Shown here in pieces: positions 22,635-30,511 of a stretch of DNA of 35,740 nt; the first letter of the stretch is position 1; every line of letters begins with the position of its first letter. The notes beneath the pieces are model-generated. The model had not been told where the DNA came from. It made no database searches and saw only the letters and a program-made list of their open reading frames with translations. The stretch lies in NCBI GenBank assembly GCA_023539495.1, contig JAKCEV010000005.1, forward strand, positions 1-35,740. Direction: 5' to 3'. The translations under genes and the position numbers were made by a program. The DNA is from Candidatus Wolframiiraptor allenii. Lineage in GTDB: Archaea > Thermoproteota > Nitrososphaeria_A > Caldarchaeales > Wolframiiraptoraceae.

Positions 22635-23846
22635 CTATAATGGCCTCCTTGCTGTGGCGACTATTGAGACAACGTCCCCCCATTTTAGCTCATAGTTCTC
22701 TCCGATCCTGACCTTTCTCTTAGCATCGATGGCATAGAGGAATGTTCTTCCTAAATCCGTATGTATCGCGTAGGCGAGGTCTCTTGGTGTGGAGCCGCTT
22801 GGGAGTATGTAGACGTCCGGGAGCACGTTTCCATCCTTATCCGTCAATTTCTCCGGGTCTTCCACGGGGTATACCGGTATGTATCCCAAGACCTCGAAGT
22901 ATGCCTTATTCACGACCTCCTGAACGCCTGTTGATCCCCACCTCTCGAGAACCTTTTCCTCAATGAGCTTCAGCGCCTTTCTCTGGTTCGCGGTGAGCTT
23001 TTCCTCATCTACTATCTCGAAGCTGCTGTCTCCGGGCAGATATCTTATCAAGCCTTTCTCTGCGGCCATCCTCAGGATACGCTCGGCCTCAGCACTCACG
23101 GGCACTACAGTATAGCCAGCGTTCTTCAACATCTTCACGCCATCCTCCGCCTCAGGAATATCGATCTTATTCGCTGCGACGATTATCGGTTTACTCTTCT
23201 CCCTAAGTCTCCTGACAAATGAGAGGAGCTGGCTCTCGCTCCACTTGGACGGCCTAGACTCATCGAGACCTAGTTCATCCACGGCCTCATCTATTAGCTT
23301 CCCGGTGATTCTGAGGCCCGATAGCTTCTTTGAGAGCTCGTCAATGAGCTTTGATACTCTGCTCTCGACAACCCTGCATATCCTCTTCCAGTCCTCTGAT
23401 AGGAGGCCATAGATCCAGTAGTCGAGCTCCTCCTCAACTATTCTTACGTCTTCGACAGGATCTCCCATGCCGGGCTTAATTGGGTTGCCATCGGGATCCG
23501 TTGACCTTGATGCATCCGCGACGACTATCAGCGCGGAGGCCTGCCTAATCTCGTCTAGGAACTGGAGCCCGAGTCCCCTTCCCATGTGAGCCCCCCTTAT
23601 AATCCCTGGGCAGTCAATAACCTCGACGGGTATGAACCTGACACCATCCACGCATCTGCTATTTTTCGGATTATCCTTGACCCCAAGCTCCCTGCAGACA
23701 CAGTTTATCCTGAGATAGCTCACCCCGCGATTCGGCTTTATCGTCGTGAAGGGGTAGTTCGCTATCTCAACAGGCGCCAATGTCATGGCCGCGAACAGCG
23801 TGCTCTTCCCAACATTAGGCTTGCCCACTATGCCGGCTAACTCCAT
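22635..23846 (-). CDS. YchF/OLA1-like GTPase with C-terminal TGS domain, archaeal type
   Basis: 403 residues, an Obg-superfamily P-loop protein. G1 GKPNVGKST (residues 7-15), G2 YPFTTI near 32-37, G3 DCPG near 77-80 and G4 NKID near 213. A long helical insertion (residues 140-200) separates G3 and G4 and a TGS domain (YILPSGSTPRDLAYAIH onward) closes the chain. The protein is presumed to act on ribosomes or in translation stress; whether it hydrolyses GTP or ATP is unclear. The upstream start codon is the family MELAGIVG start. Confidence 0.92.
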   Translation of the reverse strand: MELAGIVGKPNVGKSTLFAAMTLAPVEIANYPFTTIKPNRGVSYLRINCVCRELGVKDNPKNSRCVDGVRFIPVEVIDCPGIIRGAHMGRGLGLQFLDEIRQASALIVVADASRSTDPDGNPIKPGMGDPVEDVRIVEEELDYWIYGLLSEDWKRICRVVESRVSKLIDELSKKLSGLRITGKLIDEAVDELGLDESRPSKWSESQLLSFVRRLREKSKPIIVAANKIDIPEAEDGVKMLKNAGYTVVPVSAEAERILRMAAEKGLIRYLPGDSSFEIVDEEKLTANQRKALKLIEEKVLERWGSTGVQEVVNKAYFEVLGYIPVYPVEDPEKLTDKDGNVLPDVYILPSGSTPRDLAYAIHTDLGRTFLYAIDAKRKVRIGENYELKWGDVVSIVATARRPL

Positions 23847-23972
23847 CCCGGAAACCGTGACTGAAAATCTTTAAAACTGTTTCCCCCGAGGCCCCATAGC
23901 TCATCAAATCCATCACACATTAAGCCGAACGAATCTTTATTTTCTCCCATAGTTCCCTCAGATTGATGCGTT

Positions 23973-24200
23973 ATGGCTAGGGTGACTATTGACAGGGATG
24001 GATGCATAGGATGCGGTGCTTGCTGGGCCCTCGTTCCAGAGTTCTTCGAGCAGAACCCTGATGACGGGAAAAGCCAGATAGTCGAAAAGTATAGGGTTGG
24101 TGGAAATCCAGCCGTCGGAGAAGCACCCACTAATCTGTTAAATGATGTAAAGAGCGCCGCTGATGGATGTCCGGTTGGCGCAATAAAGGTCGAGGGGTGA
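23973..24200 (+). CDS. Single-cluster ferredoxin
   Basis: 75 residues. Cys11, Cys14, Cys17 and Cys66 (CIGCGAC, CPVGAI) hold one [4Fe-4S] cluster. The second cluster motif of bacterial-type ferredoxins is missing, as in Thermococcus/Thermotoga-type single-cluster forms. A small electron carrier for oxidoreductases; no specific partner is adjacent. Ends 8 bases before the converging L15e gene. Confidence 0.92.
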   Translation: MARVTIDRDGCIGCGACWALVPEFFEQNPDDGKSQIVEKYRVGGNPAVGEAPTNLLNDVKSAADGCPVGAIKVEG

Positions 24201-24208
24201 TAACCTCC

Positions 24209-24709
24209 TTACTCTTCCCGCCTCTTTTTCTCTAATTTCTTTCTGATTCTTCTTAAGAGTGGTTCAGGGAGCTGAATCTCCTTATCATTTAATATTGCTG
24301 GGTGATGTGGATCGATCATTACGACCTCATACCACTTGTATAAGCCATCTTCGGCGATCCAGTAGGCTCCGAGCGGGTAAAGGTTTGGATACTTCTTTTT
24401 CGCGCGCTGAATCGCCTCCTCCTTCATCGAGACATTCACCTTGTGTTTCACGACTCCGAGGGCTTTCGGCCTTCTGCCTGATCTCGGTCTAGGCTTCTGG
24501 AACCCTCCCCTTCTAACCCTGACCCTGAGCACGATGAATCCCTGCCTCGCCTTATAGCCGAGCTTTCTAGCCCTATCCAGCCTGAGAGGCTTCCTAACCC
24601 TGACTACTGCGGGCTCCTTCCGCCACTTGATCAGCCTCTGCCTCATTAGGGCCCGGAGCTCCTCAGGTTTCTCCCGCCACAGCTCCTCAAGCTTCCCGTA
24701 AAGCCCCAT
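24209..24709 (-). CDS. rpl15e: Large-subunit ribosomal protein L15e
   Basis: 166 residues. GLYGKLEELWREKP, VRVRKPLRLDRARKLGYKAR, RVRRGGFQKPRPRSGRRPK and DPHHPAILND are the family blocks (given separately). It is shorter at the C terminus than the 190-or-so residues common in archaea, ending in a basic RRIRKKLEKKRREE tail without the usual closing segment; possibly a lineage trait. Confidence 0.94.
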   Translation of the reverse strand: MGLYGKLEELWREKPEELRALMRQRLIKWRKEPAVVRVRKPLRLDRARKLGYKARQGFIVLRVRVRRGGFQKPRPRSGRRPKALGVVKHKVNVSMKEEAIQRAKKKYPNLYPLGAYWIAEDGLYKWYEVVMIDPHHPAILNDKEIQLPEPLLRRIRKKLEKKRREE

Positions 24710-24763
24710 TCTCCCGCCACAGCCTCATGAGGCATATTTAACCATATTCCGCGAATATTCCCG

Positions 24764-25489
24764 TCACTTGGTCATCAGTAGGAGTAGTTGATGGGACTCG
24801 AGGATCGCGGCAGCGAGAAGACATACTAGTATTGCTGGTATGGCGAGCTTGAGTGCTTTAACATATTTCCCGAGATACTGGAGAGGTTTTCTTGAGAGAC
24901 CTGGTAGAAGGGCGAGAATGCATGAAAATGATACTGCAATAGTCTCAATCGTTAGAAACGTGAGCGCGGCTGTGTCTGAGCCATGGAATATGAGTGTCCC
25001 TCCAATAAGGTAGAATTGTAGGTCTAGAGCGTATGATGGCAGGATTAATGAGAGTATCCTGTATGTTGTCCATCCTATCGGCTTGAAGAGCCAGATTCCA
25101 TGTTCGTAGTAGAGCTTGGAAAGGTGCTTATCCGAGAATGGTTTGGCCACCAGAATCGGTATCGGCGAGAATATTATGAGCGTGGACATGAAGGCGTTAT
25201 TGGCGAATATCCCTATGCCCATTGATAGGGTTAGTGTCTGGGCGCCGTCGAGTCCTAGGTGGCGGAGAGCATGAAAGACCGTCCTCGTGATCATGATTGC
25301 TCTCGAGTAGGCCTCTCTCAGGGATGGTAGCGCGCTAATTATCTCAAGCCCTAGATATGCTCCGAGAGTTGTTCCTAGGGTGATTATGCCTAAGAGAATT
25401 AGGCAGAGGAGCTTGAGCCTTACCAGCTCAAAGTCACCCCGAGAGCCAGATTCAAGGGGATGATTCTTCCCGCGGATTTTAATATTCAC
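24764..25489 (-). CDS. Polytopic membrane protein, possibly SpoIIM/DUF95-like
   Basis: 241 residues with five or six hydrophobic segments. GIGIFANNAFMSTLIIF near residue 90-106 resembles the FxNN motif of the stage II sporulation protein M (DUF95) family; the overall spacing of helices is compatible, but the evidence is thin. Function unknown. Lies downstream of L15e promoter on the same strand, with 54 bases between them, and shows no clear operon link. Confidence 0.5.
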   Translation of the reverse strand: MNIKIRGKNHPLESGSRGDFELVRLKLLCLILLGIITLGTTLGAYLGLEIISALPSLREAYSRAIMITRTVFHALRHLGLDGAQTLTLSMGIGIFANNAFMSTLIIFSPIPILVAKPFSDKHLSKLYYEHGIWLFKPIGWTTYRILSLILPSYALDLQFYLIGGTLIFHGSDTAALTFLTIETIAVSFSCILALLPGLSRKPLQYLGKYVKALKLAIPAILVCLLAAAILESHQLLLLMTK

Positions 25490-25541
25490 CCAAACGATAG
25501 TGTATATCGGTGGTCACTTAAAGCCAAACATGCTCTCTATT

Positions 25542-25560
25542 GCAGTTAAACTGCTTATAA
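25542..25560 (+). promoter_or_regulatory. Palindrome abutting a TATA box
   Basis: GCAGTTAAACTGC (25542-25554) is a perfect inverted repeat around a central A, directly followed by TTATAA at 25555-25560. Placed over the BRE position, it could bind a regulator of the (frameshifted) gene at 25624. Confidence 0.4.
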
Positions 25561-25623
25561 GACGGTAGCTATCATAATAGAAATACTAATCTTATGGAAA
25601 TGACTATGTTTTAGGACTGGCGA

Positions 25624-25970
25624 GTGATCGGCGAAGTCCCCCCTAGAGATTATGTTGAAAGACTTCTAAGGCAATGGCTCCTAAAGTTACTGGGTAATAC
25701 GGGCTAGTAGCCCTTGAGTATCAGCTGAGGAAAGTTCTCGGTAAGAGCCCCTACCAAGTGTTTTACGAGAATCCCAATGACCTTTACAACGCTTTCAGGA
25801 CAATATTTGGTGAGGGGGCGGAGGCTCTCCTGAGAGTATTGTTCTCTACAATGATCCGCGAGGGCGCTATCGACGCACCGAGCCCAGATGAGATATTAGT
25901 TCTCATGCGCCGGAACGATGAGGATGCTCGAAAGGCGCTCCTCAAAATGCTTAGGCCTAGCTGGGTCTGA
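25624..25970 (+). pseudogene. Frameshifted archaeal NitrOD5-like helical protein gene
   Basis: From the GTG at 25624, VIGEVPPRDYVERLLRQWLL...LGNTG meets TAG near 25704; shifting frame there continues GLVALEYQLRKVLGKSPYQ then VFYENPNDLYNAFRTIFGEG and ends at 25970. Together they give one 110-120 residue protein, with the YQLRKVLGKSPY-VFYENP-IFGEGAE pattern of the small archaeal NitrOD5-type domain (assigned from memory). The role of the family is unknown. A single-base shift within GGGCTAGTAGCCC, a small palindrome, is either true inactivation or a read error. Confidence 0.5.
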
Positions 25971-26050
25971 AAGATTCCCCGAGTCATCATATCATGATCA
26001 GCAATCGAGGGTCTCTTCATCCCCAAGTTGATGAACATTAAGTAGGGCTT

Positions 26051-26140
26051 TAGACCTTTGGTAACGACTCCTCCCTCATTGGGGGTTTAGCCTAGGGCCG
26101 GATCTCCGGCCCATTACCCCTACCCCTTTCGGGACTCGGA
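26051..26140 (-). ncRNA. Structured RNA repeat, copy 2 (diverged, minus strand)
   Basis: On the minus strand, from 26140 down, the order is GAGTCCC-GAAA-GGGGT, a hairpin GGGCCGG-AGAT-CCGGCCC (26095-26101 with 26106-26112), then GGCTAAACCCCCAATGAGGGAGG, as in copies 1 and 3. The first loop is now GAAA, a GNRA tetraloop. The final long-looped hairpin of the other copies is missing or replaced. TAGGCT/AGCCCTA can still close the third element. Confidence 0.5.
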
Positions 26141-26215
26141 GGTTATCGGCGCAACAGGCTCTTAGGTCGTAGCATACATATCCCACCAACCTGCCATCCA
26201 CAATATCTCTTGATC

Positions 26216-26262
26216 AAGCCTGCCCTTATTCATTGAGGGGTAGCCTGAAAATGGAAAGAGTG
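26216..26262 (-). repeat. Conserved upstream element, diverged copy
   Basis: Has GCCTGCCCTTATTCATTGAG and CCTGAAAATGGAAAGA, a degenerate version of the blocks at 24-75. It precedes zinc-ribbon debris just as the intact element does near 20262-20319. The region 25971-26456 holds only this, the RNA copy 2 and the decayed gene. Confidence 0.5.
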
Positions 26263-26280
26263 CTATAAGAGGCGAAGGAT

Positions 26281-26456
26281 GCGACTGATGCGGGGAGGGA
26301 GGCTGTAGAGGCTAATGGCCGGAAACGCCCAAAATGCGAGACCATGATACGTCGTCGACATTACTGGAAGAGGGCGATAAACAAGGGGAATATTGGCCGG
26401 CTGATTCTACAATATGAGGGCAAGCACAGTAATACATCGCGGATGGGAATGGGATA
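26281..26456 (+). pseudogene. Decayed zinc-ribbon gene, family C
   Basis: ATDAGREAVEANG-RPKCETMIRR, then YWKRAINK and a shifted EYWPADS/N.R stretch, match MADVGDEAVKKASGG-CPKCGAVIKY and YYWKKAVNSREYWPDG of 20319. The first zinc Cys has become Arg and the second knuckle is lost, so the protein cannot be functional. Confidence 0.55.
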
Positions 26457-26460
26457 ATGC

Positions 26461-26486
26461 TTATAAGTTGGATGGATTATCCATCC
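26461..26486 (+). promoter_or_regulatory. TATA box and palindromic operator of the ECF/DUF4430 pair
   Basis: TTATAA (26461-26466, preceded by GC) is placed about 26 bases before ATG 26490, so the message is probably leaderless. Between them lies GGATGGATTATCCATCC (26470-26486), a perfect inverted repeat of 8-base arms around one T. A protein bound there would block RNA polymerase, a classic archaeal repressor site. Confidence 0.65.
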
Positions 26487-26489
26487 AAC

Positions 26490-27038
26490 ATGTTTGAAAG
26501 CAGAAAGGCCAGCTTAATAGCCGTTACCGTGGCCGCGTGCTTAGGATCAAATTATGCCTTGATAGGAGTTGCGAACTTCAAGGTTATGGATCTCCTAGTA
26601 TTCGTGAGCGGCTTTGTCTTCGGCCCTATGATCGGAGCCTCCGTTGGCATCCTCGTCTGGACTGTTTATGGCCTGCTGAATCCCTATGGCTTCGTGCCCC
26701 AGATCTGGATCGCGACCATGTTATCTGAGTCGATATATGGTGTTGCGGGAGGTCTTCTCGGCAAGTCTTTGTCGGCGGTGAGGCTTCCTAGCAACAGGGC
26801 TGGGCTAAGCATTCTATTTGGTGCCACAGGTTTTCTCCTAACATTAACCTACGACCTAGTTACGAATATTGCCTTCGCGCTGACGTTCAACGTCCCGATC
26901 ATTGCGGCTCTGATCGCCGGCATACCCTTTGCGATAATCCACGAGGCGAGCAATACGGTCCTCTTCGGGATCTGCTCCATTCCATTGATCACGGTTTTGG
27001 AGAGGAGTTACAGGGGGATGATATCATGGCGTTTCTAA
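26490..27038 (+). CDS. ECF-transporter S component-like membrane protein
   Basis: 182 residues from ATG 26490, with about five to six hydrophobic segments. VFVSGFVFGPMIGASVGILVW and IAGIPFAIIHEASNTVLFG (residue blocks) are typical of ECF S components for vitamins or cofactors. The frame is open 11 codons further upstream to 26457, but that would start inside the promoter. The gene overlaps a DUF4430 protein gene by 13 bases; in many genomes such pairs accompany cobalamin (B12) uptake. No ECF ATPase or T component is in the window. Confidence 0.72.
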   Translation: MFESRKASLIAVTVAACLGSNYALIGVANFKVMDLLVFVSGFVFGPMIGASVGILVWTVYGLLNPYGFVPQIWIATMLSESIYGVAGGLLGKSLSAVRLPSNRAGLSILFGATGFLLTLTYDLVTNIAFALTFNVPIIAALIAGIPFAIIHEASNTVLFGICSIPLITVLERSYRGMISWRF

Positions 27039-27490
27039 AAAATAAGTGGGCCTTAGCCGCGATATGCATCTTATGCTGGGCGATCGCTGCATCGCTCCTA
27101 CTCGGCTACTATTATTACCAGTACACGGATCTTACTTCAAGACTTGAGAGATCGAAAGCGATCATAAACCTCGGCATAGACTATGGGAATGGTACTAGGA
27201 TTTGGTTCAATGGGACTCGGGGGCTGACGCTATATGATGCGATGCTAGAAGCTGGATGGAAGGTTGACGCGGAATCCTACGGCACCATGGGATTGTATGT
27301 GAAGGCGATAAACGGCGTGGAACAATCCATCGAGCAGTCGAGATACTGGACTTGGTGGATGTGGACGAGCCTCGGATGGGCTCATGGTGGGTCGGCATGC
27401 GACAAATATGTCCTGAGCAATGGCGAGACAATCCTATGGTACTATTCATACGCCGATCCAAAGACGTTCGAGATAACACCACCTCCCTGA
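27026..27490 (+). CDS. Membrane-anchored DUF4430 (transcobalamin C-terminal-like) protein
   Basis: 154 residues. A single N-terminal membrane anchor (residues 8-30) is followed by an extracytoplasmic domain with LTLYDAMLEAG, YVKAINGVEQS, WTWWMWTS and ILWYYSYADP, the DUF4430 blocks. The domain is related to the C-terminal domain of intrinsic factor/transcobalamin. Coupled to the S-component gene, it is likely the cell-surface receptor that hands a corrinoid or similar ligand to the membrane protein. Substrate assignment is inference. Confidence 0.8.
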   Translation: MAFLKNKWALAAICILCWAIAASLLLGYYYYQYTDLTSRLERSKAIINLGIDYGNGTRIWFNGTRGLTLYDAMLEAGWKVDAESYGTMGLYVKAINGVEQSIEQSRYWTWWMWTSLGWAHGGSACDKYVLSNGETILWYYSYADPKTFEITPPP

Positions 27491-27589
27491 GATTCAATTA
27501 TCCTCCATCATTACTCTATTGGATCTACTAATGAGCTAGTATATGGAAAGGCATTTATGCGGCGAGGAGGATAAATTTTCCGGAGCCTT

Positions 27590-28336
27590 ATGGTTGAGAG
27601 AGTCGTAACCGGGATACCCGGGTTTGATGAAATATTGAATGGTGGGATACCGAAAAGGAATGTTGTCCTGCTCTCGGGGGGCCCCGGGACGGGGAAATCT
27701 ATCTTCGGATACCAGTACTTGTATAATGGGCTTAGACGTGGGGAGCCCGGCATACTCGTCGCGCTAGAAGAACACCCCGTGGCCGTCAGGATAGCGATGT
27801 CGCAGTTCGGCTGGGATGTCTCAGAATATGAGGATGGGGGAAAGTTCGCGATAGTCGACGCATTCACAGCCGGGATAGGGGAGGCTGCCAAGAGGGAGAG
27901 ATACGTTGTCAGGGCGCCAGACGACTTCCAGATGCTCATCGATGTTTTGAGGACGGCGATCAGGGAGGTTAGGGCTGAGCGCGTTGTCGTCGATTCGGTC
28001 ACCACGCTCTACATAACAAAGCCGGTCATGGCAAGAGGCATGATCCTCCAGCTGAAGAGGGTCTTATCGGGGCTGGGATGCACCTCAATCCTGGTCTCAC
28101 AGGTCAGCGTGACCGAGCGTGGCTTCGGCGGGCCAGGAGTGGAGCATGCTGTTGACGGCATCGTGAGGCTTGACCTCGATGAGATACGAGGGGAGCTGAA
28201 GAGGAGCTTAATAGTCTGGAAGATGAGGGGGACCGCGCATTCGATGAGGAGGCATCCCTTCGAGATAACGGATAAAGGTATAATTGTGAAAGCAACGGAG
28301 GTTTTGAAGGAGGTGAGGGAACTTGAGCGAGAGTGA
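27590..28336 (+). CDS. KaiC/RadA-like ATPase
   Basis: 248 residues with a single RecA-type domain. Walker [11 protein letters not shown] at residues 29-38, Walker [12 protein letters not shown] near 134-144. Archaeal KaiC-like proteins act in signalling or DNA-related regulation and have no circadian role shown. The TATA-like GCATTTATGC lies about 28 bases upstream. Its 3' end overlaps the next gene, its usual HTH partner. Confidence 0.88.
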   Translation: MVERVVTGIPGFDEILNGGIPKRNVVLLSGGPGTGKSIFGYQYLYNGLRRGEPGILVALEEHPVAVRIAMSQFGWDVSEYEDGGKFAIVDAFTAGIGEAAKRERYVVRAPDDFQMLIDVLRTAIREVRAERVVVDSVTTLYITKPVMARGMILQLKRVLSGLGCTSILVSQVSVTERGFGGPGVEHAVDGIVRLDLDEIRGELKRSLIVWKMRGTAHSMRRHPFEITDKGIIVKATEVLKEVRELERE

Positions 28337-28931
28337 GGAAATTCCGTTAACGCCGATTGGGAGGGAACAAATACACAAGCTTGAGTCGGCACTGCTGATC
28401 GCGAGTATCTTCAGTCCAAGGGTCCTAGAGGAGCTCGAGAACCCGAAGGAGAGGCTGACTTGGATCGATAGCCTAGCTGTTGCGGCAGCGGCTCTCGCTA
28501 GGGAAAAGGCCAAGATGTCCATCCCGCAGATAGCCGAGGAGCTAGGAAGAACCGAGGCCACGATAAGAAATCATCTTCAGGGTAAGACAAAGGCTGGACA
28601 AATCGTCCGAGAGACATATGAGAGGTTCCTGAGAGAGGGGGTGAAGATACAGCTACCAACGGAGCTCTTCAAGGAGAAGTATGCACCCCTCGGCGAGGGC
28701 GTTGAGGCCGAGAAGATCTCCAAGCTCCAATCTGAGCTAGACTCTCTCAAGGCAAAGATCTCCGAGTATGAGTCAAGGATCTCAGAATATCAGTCGAGAA
28801 TATCCGAATATGAGTCGAGGATCTCCGAGTACGAATCTAAGCTAAAGGGCTATGAGGGTAAGATCTCCCATGCGAAGCAGGTCTTGTCCAGCATAATGGA
28901 AGCTCTGAACAAGCTCTCCTCCGAGCTGTGA
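28323..28931 (+). CDS. KaiC-associated HTH/coiled-coil regulator
   Basis: 202 residues (TTG start, 14-base overlap with the KaiC-like gene). Residues 45-95 ([20 protein letters not shown], then [16 protein letters not shown]) form the near-KaiC helix-turn-helix domain. Residues 135-185 are a coiled coil with four exact heptads of type ISEYESR, ending in KISHAKQVL. The adjacent families always occur together, so the two proteins probably make one complex. Target DNA unknown. Confidence 0.82.
   Translation: MSESEEIPLTPIGREQIHKLESALLIASIFSPRVLEELENPKERLTWIDSLAVAAAALAREKAKMSIPQIAEELGRTEATIRNHLQGKTKAGQIVRETYERFLREGVKIQLPTELFKEKYAPLGEGVEAEKISKLQSELDSLKAKISEYESRISEYQSRISEYESRISEYESKLKGYEGKISHAKQVLSSIMEALNKLSSEL
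28758..28841 (+). repeat. Four tandem 21-base units encoding heptads
   Basis: Four units of 21 bases (28758-28778, 28779-28799, 28800-28820, 28821-28841) each encode I-S-E-Y-(E/Q)-S-(R/K). The units differ mainly at synonymous positions, so selection on the protein heptad, not recent slippage, seems to keep them. Confidence 0.8.
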
Positions 28932-28976
28932 AGTCGCGACTCAGCATTAATATAGAAATCGCTCTCCAATACGCGC

Positions 28977-29411
28977 GTGGTCATGACATCCGAGCTGGAG
29001 CTAGTAACCAGGCTTATAGCGGCATTCGCTTTAGGCGGAGTGCTGGGCTATGAGCGTGAGCAAGTGGATAAGCCAGCCGGCCTGAGGACGCATATACTCG
29101 TCTCGCTCGGCTCATGTCTGTTCACGATCCTCTCGATGACGGCATTCCCAGGGGGTGATCCAGCTAGGGTTGCTTCTTACATCGTCGCTGGGATAGGATT
29201 CATCGGAGCTGGAACGATAATCCAGACCAGGGAAAGAATCGTCGGCATAACGACAGCGGCATCCCTATGGGTTACATCCTCGATAGGAATGGCCTTGGGC
29301 GCGGGCTACTACATCCTAGCAATAATAACCACCGCGATAGCCTACATCACGCTAAAGCTTAGGCTCATCGAGAGAAAAGTTAGGCCCTCAAGGGAAGAGG
29401 CTAGCTCTTAA
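28977..29411 (+). CDS. MgtC/SapB-family membrane protein
   Basis: 144 residues. FALGGVLGYEREQVDKPAGLRTHILVSLGS (residues about 16-45, given as family block) and FIGAGTII are diagnostic of MgtC, followed by two further helices. Four hydrophobic segments. Linked to Mg2+ or phosphate homeostasis in bacteria; unknown in archaea. GTG 28977 fits the TATA spacing (TTAATATAG near 28948), ATG 28983 is the alternative. Convergent 11-base overlap with the dehydrogenase gene. Confidence 0.88.
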   Translation: MVMTSELELVTRLIAAFALGGVLGYEREQVDKPAGLRTHILVSLGSCLFTILSMTAFPGGDPARVASYIVAGIGFIGAGTIIQTRERIVGITTAASLWVTSSIGMALGAGYYILAIITTAIAYITLKLRLIERKVRPSREEASS

Positions 29412-30441
29412 CCCTAGGAAGCTCGACGCCCAGCCTATTCGCCACCTCGATGAGCATGCTCCAGGTAGAATTATCTATCGGTATGCCGTCCCTAAGCCTC
29501 TTCTCGAGGGCCCTTTCCTCGAGCTCGCCCGGCAGCAGGATTTCCTCGAAGCCATGTGCGGGTGGGCAGGACTTGATGAGCCCCATGAGTCTCTCCAGAT
29601 CCCTCAGATACTCGGCATAATCCCGAAAGGCTGATACATCTAGCGCCATGATGAAGAATCCACCTTGAGTTGACGCATGCCTCACTACATCCACGCTAAG
29701 TAGCGCGCCCCCTAGAAGCGCTGAGAGCGCCTCGACCATCAGGGAGATCGCGTAGCCCTTATACTCTCCAAATGGGAGTAGTGCTCCGCGTAGCGCCTCT
29801 TCCGGGCTCGTGGTCGGCCTACCATCTAGGCTCAGCGCCACACCCTCCTGCAGTCTATCCCCACGCATTAGGGCCATCCTAATCTTGAAATCCGCGATCT
29901 TGGATGTCGCCATATCAAAGATCACAGGTTTACCGGCCGACGGGATGCTGAAGCTGATGGGATTGGTCCCAAATAATGGCTTTGAGCCTCCCCATGGAGC
30001 AACCCGAGCTGGGGAATTGGTAGCTGCGAGCCCCATCATCCCAGCCTCAGCCACTTTAAGCGTGTAGTATGCGAGCATGCCGATATGGCCCAAATTCCTC
30101 ACGCAGACAACTGCCACACCCATGTCCCTAGCTTTCTGGATCGCCAACTCCGTGGCCTTTGCGGCGACCGGTATACCGAGGCCGCCCCCACCATCAACGA
30201 GCGCCATCACAGGATTCTCCCTTAGAACCCTAAACTCGCTTTCTGGCCTGACATAACCCCTCTCAACGCCCTCGAGATAATATGGTATCCTGATGACACC
30301 ATGGGAATCAACGCCCCTGAGGTTTGCGAGAACAAGATGATCAGCTATAACGTCCGCATCCTGTTCAGGAACGCCCGCCCTGAGAAAGCACTCGCGAGTG
30401 AATCTGCGAAGATCCTCATGAAAGACGATAACATAGGACAT
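29401..30441 (-). CDS. LDH2/MDH2-family malate/L-lactate-type dehydrogenase
   Basis: 346 residues, the normal length. DSHGVIRIPYYLEG near residue 48, GHIGMLAYYTLKVAE with the catalytic His near 116, and ATNSPARVAPWGG...GTNPISFSIP near 140-170 are the family blocks of the non-Rossmann NAD(P)-dependent oxidoreductases that include malate, ureidoglycolate and sulfolactate dehydrogenases. Substrate specificity cannot be read here. A TATA-like GATATTAAG lies upstream around 30470. Confidence 0.9.
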   Translation of the reverse strand: MSYVIVFHEDLRRFTRECFLRAGVPEQDADVIADHLVLANLRGVDSHGVIRIPYYLEGVERGYVRPESEFRVLRENPVMALVDGGGGLGIPVAAKATELAIQKARDMGVAVVCVRNLGHIGMLAYYTLKVAEAGMMGLAATNSPARVAPWGGSKPLFGTNPISFSIPSAGKPVIFDMATSKIADFKIRMALMRGDRLQEGVALSLDGRPTTSPEEALRGALLPFGEYKGYAISLMVEALSALLGGALLSVDVVRHASTQGGFFIMALDVSAFRDYAEYLRDLERLMGLIKSCPPAHGFEEILLPGELEERALEKRLRDGIPIDNSTWSMLIEVANRLGVELPRVKS

Positions 30442-30511
30442 GTTGAGAGAAATGCCTCTTACATCTTAATATCCTTAATCATATGCTAGCGACATGGCGT
30501 GAGCTCTGCAA

